Shown here: in pieces, positions 1 through 4,541 of the stretch
Position numbering within the stretch: position 1 is the stretch's first letter
Layout: each line of letters begins with the position of its first letter
DNA from: Thermoplasmata archaeon
GTDB lineage: Archaea > Thermoplasmatota > Thermoplasmata > Thermoplasmatales > Thermoplasmataceae
Length of the DNA: 5,987 bases
NCBI GenBank assembly: GCA_021835265.1
Contig: JAKBQK010000035.1
Coordinates: forward strand, 1 to 5,987
Direction: 5' to 3'
Program-made: the position numbers and the translations under genes
The notes under the pieces: model-generated
Seen by the model: only the letters and a program-made list of their open reading frames with translations
What the model was told of the DNA's origin: nothing
Database searches by the model: none

Positions 1-58
1 CCTTTTCAAAATTTTCTTTAGTTCTGCCGCAATGATTTGGTTTTCTACCAACAATCAT
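1..58 (-). CDS. Possible 5' end of an unknown gene, running off the left edge
   Basis: On the minus strand an ATG at 58-56 opens a frame that stays open for 19 codons to the window edge (N-terminus MIVGRKPNHCGRTKENFEK). An in-frame stop (TAA at 70-68) lies just upstream, so this would be the first available start. An A/T-rich stretch at about 83-93 (AATAATAA on the minus strand) lies about 30 bases before the ATG, which would fit a leaderless archaeal promoter. Nothing in the short peptide identifies a family. A plus-strand frame is also open from the left edge to 136, so the coding strand here is not certain. Nineteen open codons can occur by chance. Confidence 0.25.
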   Translation of the reverse strand, partial: MIVGRKPNHCGRTKENFEK

Positions 59-130
59 TCGTACGTTTTAGTTAAATGTATCTGTTTATTATTGAATTTT
101 ATAGTCATTTCTGCGATAGAACCTGAAGAA

Positions 131-138
131 TTTATATG
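131..138 (+). promoter_or_regulatory. TATA-like element before the interrupted gene at 159
   Basis: TTTATATG is centred about 25 bases upstream of the ATG at 159. That is the spacing expected when an archaeal TATA box drives a transcript starting at or next to the start codon. No Shine-Dalgarno-like motif precedes the ATG, which agrees with leaderless expression. The assignment rests on position and composition only. Confidence 0.45.
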
Positions 139-158
139 ACCGCAATTTATTAGATCGC

Positions 159-578
159 ATGTCGTCATCCAATGCCAGAGCTTATCTTGTTGGAGACCCC
201 ATAAATAGCGAATTTTTTGGGAACGAACTGTCTCCAAAGTTCCTGATGCTGCAGAAATTAAATGGGAGGGTAAGTCTGCACTTTTTCTACCTTGATCACA
301 AAGTGAAGCCAATATCCAAGGTCAAGACGATAATCCCTGAATCTTCAGAAAGTCCATACCCTATCTTTGGTGCCACGGTAGCATTCCATCCAAAATTCTT
401 CGACGGTTACTAATCTCTGATTAGGGTGAAAGAGCAATTAAAGAATACTACTTTCTTTACTCTGAACCTGAATATGCCTGAAGGATGGAAAGAACTGAGA
501 GAGGAAGCCATACCTTACTTTGAGAAACTTAGAATCAATACTGCAACCTTTGAGGAAACTTGGAGGATAGATCCATAA
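159..578 (+). pseudogene. Unknown protein gene interrupted by an in-frame TAA
   Basis: The frame starts at ATG 159 and encodes 84 residues, ending ...HPKFFDGY at a TAA at 411-413. The same frame then continues without shift for 54 more codons, to a TAA at 576-578, through clearly protein-like sequence (RVKEQL, MPEGWKELREEAIPYFEKL, FEETWRIDP). The second half has no TATA-like element or good start of its own; GTG 426 and ATG 474 are the only plausible ones. The simplest reading is one gene of about 139 residues broken by a single nonsense change, for example TTA to TAA. No signal peptide or membrane segment is seen. The N-terminal half is rich in beta-type sequence and the C-terminal half looks amphipathic-helical. 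I do not recognise the family. Alternatives are an intact 84-residue protein followed by relic sequence, two separate small genes, or a sequencing error at the stop. Confidence 0.5.
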
Positions 579-609
579 TTTCATTCTTATGTGATTTTGC
601 AAAAATCCA

Positions 610-620
610 TTTTATAAATA
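610..620 (+). promoter_or_regulatory. Orphan TATA-box-like element
   Basis: TTTTATAAATA is close to the archaeal TATA consensus and is preceded by an A-rich stretch that could serve as a BRE. Transcription would start near 640, but no good open reading frame begins there; the nearest ATG-led frame starts at 694. It could drive a short RNA, a 39-codon leadered ORF, or simply be chance in A/T-rich DNA. Read on the minus strand it sits about 30 bases before an ATG at 584, whose 48-codon frame runs antisense to the interrupted gene. Confidence 0.3.
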
Positions 621-666
621 CTACATCAATTAAGATTTGACATAATATTCCAGAAATAACAGCAAT

Positions 667-688
667 TTGTGCACATGATCGTGCACAA
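667..688. repeat. Perfect 8-bp inverted repeat with 6-base spacer
   Basis: TTGTGCAC at 667-674 is matched exactly by its reverse complement GTGCACAA at 681-688, with ATGATC between. Each arm contains the self-complementary hexamer GTGCAC, so the two hexamers also form a direct pair with a 12-base repeat distance. In RNA it would fold into a stable eight-pair stem with a six-base loop. In DNA it resembles a dimeric regulator site. It lies between converging genes, so a bidirectional terminator or 3' stem is another possibility, although no strong T-run follows on either strand. Confidence 0.55.
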
Positions 689-837
689 TTCTAATGGAAA
701 TAATTGATAAACGAAATAATCTCTTATTGGGTTTATATTTCAATTTGGGATTCGGCGTAAACGATCATCTCGATAATCTATTTCACACAATCTTTACGAA
801 TGAATATTACTAAAAATAACTACGATATAAGGCGGTA

Positions 838-861
838 AGGTAAAAGAAAATTAGATAATTT
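838..861 (-). terminator. T-rich probable transcription end after the thermopsin gene
   Basis: Immediately after the TAA of the thermopsin gene, the minus strand reads through T-rich sequence containing the runs TTTT-C-TTTT (about 842-850). Archaeal termination commonly uses such T-tracts without a hairpin. No stem-loop is apparent at the tract itself. Confidence 0.35.
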
Positions 862-3345
862 TTATTTCCTTTTTCGAAGTAATACCAAGGAGGCACCTGC
901 TGTTGCAACTACAGCCACTGCTGCAATTATTGCATAGAGACCAACACCAGAAGTCAATATAGAAGTCAGTGGTTTTGAAAAGCTTACGTTCTCCGTAACA
1001 GAAATTCCATTTACAGAGAAATTAGACCCGGAGAATTGATAACCTTTGGCAGTTGTTGTGACTGTATATGAATAAGTTCCATTTATTAGTTCTACAACAT
1101 AGGTACTAGATGAAATTGGGCCAGAAAAAACACCTCCCGATATATTTACGTACCATACAGATCCTGATGGCAGACCATTTTCTTCAAAAGTTATGTAAAA
1201 CTTCACCGCACTAAAGATTACCTGCTCAGTTAAGTTCGTCCCATTAACCGTAAGATTGCCTCTATTCGCCTTGTAAGACTTATCTGAAGTGGCAATCGTA
1301 AAAGTATAAGTTCCATTGACCTCAAATATCGTAATCGAAGAGGCCAGACTATCGTAACTTTTGCCATTTGTAAAATTTACCCACCATTCAGTTCCTCCTG
1401 GAAGACCAGATGCAATGAAGTTTACAGAATATTGAACTGGAATAAACTGAATTGAAATGTTTTTAGAAGCGCCTTTCACAGAAAAGTTGCTGTTGATTTC
1501 TGTAGGCTCGTAGATCTTATCGTTTGTGCCTACAGAGTAGTTGTAAGTTCCATTAGGAGCATCAAATGAAAATGAACTATTTGTTTCATTGAAAACAGTT
1601 CCATTGGCTAATTTAAAACACCATGATTCTCTGTTAGGCAATCCTATTTGTTCAACGGTAATTGTATAAGTCACTACAGTCCACGTGATAACCACTGTTT
1701 GATCGCCGTTGTTAACGTTAACGTTGCCGCCATAAACGTTCGCCTTGTATCCAGATATACCCTTAATAGAAAATGTGTATTGCCCATTAGGAAGTAAGAA
1801 ACACAATGTACTTGTATTGGAAGTGAGAGTATCCGACTGGATAGTAGCTGACCAATTTTTTCCTGCGGCCAATCCGCTTTCTGAAAGAGTTAAAGAATAA
1901 ACTAGCGGGATGGAGATATTGGTGTCCTCACCAGCAGTAATCGTCACTGTTCCGCTCCAAACCAGAATTCCAGTTCCCTGCGCCGTGTAGATATTGACCG
2001 AATATGTACCAGGTCCAAGGGTAAAATTAGCGAATCCGCATGAAAAATAATGAGATTCTATTCCAATATAGGCGACTCCGTAAGGAATGTTAGAAAACAG
2101 ATTGAGCCAGCCCAATACTTGATTATCATATATCTCTCCCAAAGTGCCATTTCCATTAGTTGCACAAGCATACGACACCCCTGAGATTGTGTTATATTCT
2201 CCTGTAGAAACAACTCCATTTATCCCTTCTGCCGTATCACTTCCATAATTGAAAGCGTTAGATATATCTTGGAAGTTATTTCCATTCCAATATTCGAGTG
2301 AAAGTTGAACATTTGATTGAGTGTCGGTGGTTTTAGTCCCTCCACCAGGCCCACCCATAATCAGTTCCGCATCAAAATAAAGACCAGCAGGGTTCAAAGT
2401 AGAACCATCTACAACAAAACCCAAGTCATTATTAAGATTATTAGCAAACTTAAAGAGAACATTATCATACGTCACCCAACCGTAGCCATCATTATATTGG
2501 AAAACGACTTCTGGTTGGTTATTTGCGCTAGTTTCAGAAACTACCTGAAGCTGAATACTTGTTGGAAAACTGATCGACAGATCATTACCAGGCAGAGATG
2601 AATTTGCATATGAATAGTAGAAACAATTAGACCCAGATAATGATAAAGAACCATTCCCAGTAATAGAAGAGGGATGCATTTGTGCCCCATGTGAAGAATA
2701 ATTCCATACATTATCGATGAAGAAGATATATTGTGGAGAAGCGGTGTTGACAAAGGCAACATCCTGAATCCAGTAGACGTAGCAGTTACTTCCATCATTA
2801 AAAGCAAGATTTACATTCATCTGGAAAGTCAAGTAAGATGGATCGCCGCTTAAACTTGAATTATAAGTTGAAAGGGAGTTAATTAAGACCTTACCTTTAA
2901 AAGCAGGGGTTTGGTACTCATACGAAGAATATCCAAAAAAGCCTGGTTTGCCCAAGCCGTAATCCGCAATTCCCATTGGAGCAGGTTCAGAAGAATACTC
3001 ACAAGTTGGACTTACCGATAAGTTACTTTGGTCATTAACCTGATTTATCTCTGCTGGTGCTACTTTAACAAAATGAGAAGTAGGCCTGGGTTTGACTACT
3101 GGAGTGATAGATTTAGGTAAATTTGGATTAGTAAGATAATTTAAATTCCTACTCATTGGCAACAGTGTTGTCGTATTATCGGAACTTCTTCCTACTTGTT
3201 CGTTATTATAATTATTGTATAATAGTAAAACTGACGATGTTAAGAGAACGGTAACAACTATTATGAAAGAAGCTACTTTAATTGACCCGACTCTATTTTT
3301 CCAGTGATATGGAATTAAATTCTTATTTTCAAAAATGCTTTTCAT
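862..3345 (-). CDS. Thermopsin-family (peptidase A5) membrane-anchored acid protease homologue
   Basis: This encodes an 827-residue surface protein. Residues about 22-43 form a hydrophobic signal or anchor helix after a basic N-terminus. Residues about 119-470 carry thermopsin-family hallmarks: PAPMGIADYGLG at 121-132, YVYWIQDVAFVNT at 189-201, and FIDNVWNYSS near 209-218. Four divergent beta-sandwich repeats of about 78 residues follow (481-792), then a C-terminal helix (about 800-822) and an RKRK tail. This predicts a protein whose bulk faces the outside. Thermopsins are secreted proteases active in hot acid, pepstatin-insensitive, with no securely established catalytic residues. There are about 27 N-X-S/T sequons, so heavy glycosylation is likely. 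Seven cysteines are present (115, 188, 241, 394, 436, 515, 576). The ATG is preceded directly by an in-frame TAA, and the signal helix requires this start. Protease activity is inferred from family; an adhesion or S-layer-like role is also possible. Confidence 0.9.
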   Translation of the reverse strand: MKSIFENKNLIPYHWKNRVGSIKVASFIIVVTVLLTSSVLLLYNNYNNEQVGRSSDNTTTLLPMSRNLNYLTNPNLPKSITPVVKPRPTSHFVKVAPAEINQVNDQSNLSVSPTCEYSSEPAPMGIADYGLGKPGFFGYSSYEYQTPAFKGKVLINSLSTYNSSLSGDPSYLTFQMNVNLAFNDGSNCYVYWIQDVAFVNTASPQYIFFIDNVWNYSSHGAQMHPSSITGNGSLSLSGSNCFYYSYANSSLPGNDLSISFPTSIQLQVVSETSANNQPEVVFQYNDGYGWVTYDNVLFKFANNLNNDLGFVVDGSTLNPAGLYFDAELIMGGPGGGTKTTDTQSNVQLSLEYWNGNNFQDISNAFNYGSDTAEGINGVVSTGEYNTISGVSYACATNGNGTLGEIYDNQVLGWLNLFSNIPYGVAYIGIESHYFSCGFANFTLGPGTYSVNIYTAQGTGILVWSGTVTITAGEDTNISIPLVYSLTLSESGLAAGKNWSATIQSDTLTSNTSTLCFLLPNGQYTFSIKGISGYKANVYGGNVNVNNGDQTVVITWTVVTYTITVEQIGLPNRESWCFKLANGTVFNETNSSFSFDAPNGTYNYSVGTNDKIYEPTEINSNFSVKGASKNISIQFIPVQYSVNFIASGLPGGTEWWVNFTNGKSYDSLASSITIFEVNGTYTFTIATSDKSYKANRGNLTVNGTNLTEQVIFSAVKFYITFEENGLPSGSVWYVNISGGVFSGPISSSTYVVELINGTYSYTVTTTAKGYQFSGSNFSVNGISVTENVSFSKPLTSILTSGVGLYAIIAAVAVVATAGASLVLLRKRK
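970..1905 (-). repeat. Four tandem beta-sandwich repeats in the thermopsin homologue
   Basis: The protein region 481-792 divides into four units of about 78 residues starting near 481, 559, 638 and 716. Each begins with a beta strand of the Y-x-(L/I/V)-x-(F/V/L) kind, followed by a GLP/GLA turn and a W (GLAAGKNW, GLPNRESW, GLPGGTEWW, GLPSGSVW). In the middle comes (N)G(T/Q)Y-x-(F/Y)-(S/T), and the end has a K/G-Y or IY element with an (F/L)-(S/T)-V-(N/K)-G strand. The units are alike in pattern but clearly diverged in sequence, so they are old duplications rather than recent copies. Eighteen of the N-glycosylation sequons fall here. Such repeats are usual stalk or adhesion domains in archaeal surface proteins. 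Confidence 0.85.
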
Positions 3346-3362
3346 TTATTACCTCACAACGA

Positions 3363-3374
3363 TATAATATAAAA
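3363..3374 (-). promoter_or_regulatory. TATA box of the thermopsin gene
   Basis: On the minus strand the sequence reads TTTTTATATTATATC, centred about 24-27 bases before the ATG at 3345, which places the transcript start at or within a few bases of the start codon. A GAGGT motif sits five bases before the ATG and could act as a ribosome binding site if transcription starts upstream. If the mRNA is leaderless, as the TATA spacing suggests, the motif would not be transcribed. Confidence 0.6.
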
Positions 3375-3667
3375 ATTCTTTCTCAGTTTTGAATTAGGAT
3401 CAGAATCAAATTGCTAACTTAGGATTAAGCACTAAGCCGGCTGTAAAATTGAAAAGTTTTCACCAATAGATAAAAAATTAATCATCGGGATTCTCTTGAA
3501 AAAAACATCACTGAGGGTAAACGATCCAACAGAAAATGATTGGGAATTTATCATGACTCTTTTCCTTTCGCGGCAACCACATATGAGAAAAAGTCATTAA
3601 TAACAATATCTAGAGTACGTAAAGAAGGGGTCTTTTTTCTATAGAAGGGATATTAAGGAACATATTC

Positions 3668-3683
3668 GCTTAAAAGTTTAAAG
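3668..3683 (-). terminator. T-rich probable terminator after tRNA-Ser
   Basis: Directly past the tRNA discriminator base the minus strand reads CTTTAAACTTTTAAG (3682-3668), an A/T-rich, nearly palindromic stretch with short T runs. This is a plausible archaeal termination zone for the small-protein/tRNA transcript. It also shows that CCA is not encoded. Confidence 0.35.
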
Positions 3684-3764
3684 CGCGGGGAGAGGGATTC
3701 GAACCCTCGCTCTCATAGAGAAACAGCTTAGCAGGCTGCCGCCGTACCACTGGGCCATCCCCGC
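3684..3764 (-). tRNA. tRNA-Ser(GCU)
   Basis: An 81-base class II tRNA on the minus strand, decoding AGC/AGU serine codons. The acceptor stem GCGGGGA pairs exactly with TCCCCGC, and the discriminator is G, as usual for serine tRNAs. The D arm is GCC/GGC with a GG pair in its loop. The anticodon stem is GCAGC/GCTGT (one G-U pair) around the loop CTGCTAA, so the anticodon is GCU. The variable arm is a short stem TCTC/GAGA with a three-base loop. The T arm is GAGGG/CCCTC with loop TTCGAAT. CCA is not encoded (C-T-T follows), so it must be added by the tRNA nucleotidyltransferase. No intron is seen. No TATA element lies about 26 bases upstream, where the coding sequence of the neighbouring small protein sits, so cotranscription with it is likely. 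Confidence 0.97.
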
Positions 3765-3926
3765 CTAAGAACTGAATCTCTCCTGCAGGTCATTGGCTAT
3801 CTGTTCAAGAACCTCTTCAAAATCTTCATTTTCCAGAGTTACAATCTCCCCGGAGGGAAGAATGACCTTAGCGTAGTAAATTTCACCATCTTTTGATATC
3901 TCAACCTCTGCAAGTTTGTCGGTCAT
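3765..3926 (-). CDS. Small acidic protein of 53 residues directly upstream of tRNA-Ser
   Basis: ATG at 3926-3924 to TAG at 3767-3765 gives a 53-residue protein with N-terminus MTDKLAEVEISKDGEIYYAK and C-terminus NDLQERFSS. The pattern suggests two or three beta strands (about 5-31, with a turn at PSGEI) followed by an acidic amphipathic helix (about 33-50). It has no membrane segment and no cysteines, and it is rich in Glu/Asp. A TATA element about 27 bases before the ATG fits a leaderless start. The stop codon touches the first base of the tRNA with no gap. I do not recognise the family, and no function can be assigned. The coherent codon pattern, promoter and packing make it likely to be a real gene despite its size. 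Confidence 0.72.
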   Translation of the reverse strand: MTDKLAEVEISKDGEIYYAKVILPSGEIVTLENEDFEEVLEQIANDLQERFSS

Positions 3927-3948
3927 ATAGATTCGGTAAATCCAAGAC

Positions 3949-3958
3949 CTATATTATC
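3949..3958 (-). promoter_or_regulatory. TATA box for the small protein and tRNA-Ser transcript
   Basis: The minus strand reads GATAATATAG, centred about 27 bases before the ATG at 3926, so the transcript would begin at the start codon. A purine-rich ACAAAAAAGG lies just upstream, where a BRE would be. It is the only TATA-like element at suitable distance for this strand, and it probably serves both the small protein and the tRNA. Confidence 0.6.
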
Positions 3959-3984
3959 CTTTTTTGTCTTAAACTACAAGCCAA

Positions 3985-3994
3985 AACAATATTA
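3985..3994 (+). promoter_or_regulatory. Weak TATA-like element before the membrane protein gene
   Basis: AACAATATTA is centred about 30 bases before the ATG at 4020 and follows an A-rich stretch. It would give a leaderless or nearly leaderless mRNA. The match to a TATA box is modest. It shares the 93-base divergent intergenic region with the promoter of the small protein. Confidence 0.35.
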
Positions 3995-4019
3995 GGCAAA
4001 GGCTGATTATTGATCAAAG

Positions 4020-4541
4020 ATGAACACCCCATTACTGAACGAAACCACACTGATCAATAAGATTTTAAGTTATATCCCAATAAAATACCCTGCTTACGCC
4101 GTCCTCTTGCTCATCCTGATTCTTTTTATCTATAGGCTTACCAGAGCTGCTGTTGGAGAGAAGTTTTCAGATACAAGGTTGTTTTTTACGCCAGTTCTGT
4201 ATTCAATGTTCGTTCTTGTTACTTTTATAGGTTCTCCCCTAATTGAGATATATTTGAGTCTTGTAATCGCCATCCTGGGGATAGCGCTTGGTGTTCTGTT
4301 CAGCAGGAAAGTCCGTATATTCTCAAAAAAGGGGAATATGTATTACCGCAGATCCATTGCAGTTGCCTTTTTCTGGACAATGTTTTTTTCGGCAAAAATC
4401 CTGGTGCTCCTATATTATCCCAAGCTCGATTTTGTAGTCATTTTTTCCGTTTTACTTACACTGACTACTGGAATGCTCCTTGGCGAGGCAATGGTAATCT
4501 ATCACAGGCATTCGAAGTACAGAATTGAGGATTCCGCTTAA
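4020..4541 (+). CDS. Five-helix membrane protein, possibly CcdC/DUF1453-like
   Basis: This is a 173-residue integral membrane protein. Hydrophobic segments lie at about 23-39, 53-71, 74-95, 112-132 and 136-160, with basic loops between (RLTR at 39-42, SRKVRIFSKKGN at 95-106, YYRRS at 108-112). An in-frame TGA nine bases before the ATG makes this the first possible start. The layout, with a TR-L-x3-P element before the second helix and an F-x-K-x-G-x-x-Y-x-R-R-S element before the fourth, recalls the bacterial CcdC/DUF1453 membrane proteins. That resemblance comes from memory of the pattern, not from an alignment. The function of that family is not firmly known. The gene overlaps the converging YyaL-type gene by four bases. 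Codon use and G+C match that neighbour. Confidence 0.85.
   Translation: MNTPLLNETTLINKILSYIPIKYPAYAVLLLILILFIYRLTRAAVGEKFSDTRLFFTPVLYSMFVLVTFIGSPLIEIYLSLVIAILGIALGVLFSRKVRIFSKKGNMYYRRSIAVAFFWTMFFSAKILVLLYYPKLDFVVIFSVLLTLTTGMLLGEAMVIYHRHSKYRIEDSA

Larger units (their letters stand above)
579..861. other. A/T-rich intergenic region between converging genes
   Basis: This stretch separates the 3' ends of the plus-strand unknown gene and the minus-strand thermopsin gene. It contains a strong TATA-like element (610-620), a perfect inverted repeat (667-688) and T-rich sequence on the minus strand next to the thermopsin stop. The longest plus-strand reading frame after the TATA-like element is 39 codons (694-813, N-terminus MEIIDKRNNLLLGLYFNLGF). 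It has no TATA element at leaderless distance and no recognisable family, so I do not call it a gene. Base composition is strongly A/T-biased compared with the right half of the window. Confidence 0.6.
3346..3683. other. A/T-rich spacer between the thermopsin gene and the tRNA
   Basis: The left end carries the thermopsin promoter and the right end the T-rich sequence after the tRNA. Between them only short open frames occur. On the plus strand, 3496-3600 (TTG start, 34 residues) follows an open stretch from about 3435. On the minus strand, 3554-3432 encodes 40 residues. Neither has a promoter at a sensible distance or a recognisable family. TTAGGAT occurs twice, at 3394-3400 and 3419-3425. 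I see no RNA gene here besides the tRNA beyond its right border. Confidence 0.55.

Noticed and set aside
55..312. Minus-strand open frame of 85 codons
   Set aside because: It lies antisense to the plus-strand unknown gene, which has a TATA element at the right distance and continues with protein-like sequence. The antisense peptide shows no family features.
694..813. Plus-strand ORF of 39 codons in the convergent intergenic region
   Set aside because: The length is near chance expectation, there is no TATA element at leaderless distance, and no family is recognisable. It is kept only as part of the orphan-promoter observation.
2317..2807. Two open frames of 94 and 88 codons inside the thermopsin gene
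   Set aside because: They are out-of-frame shadows of the long thermopsin reading frame, with composition typical of such shadows.
3440..3540. Possible C/D-box guide RNA on the minus strand (GTGATGT and CGATGATT segments)
   Set aside because: The C-box match is imperfect and no properly spaced CTGA D boxes or terminal stem were found.
3496..3600. Plus-strand TTG-led ORF of 34 codons, with an open frame extending back to about 3435
   Set aside because: There is no promoter at the right distance, a weak start and no family resemblance. It could be a gene remnant, but nothing shows that.
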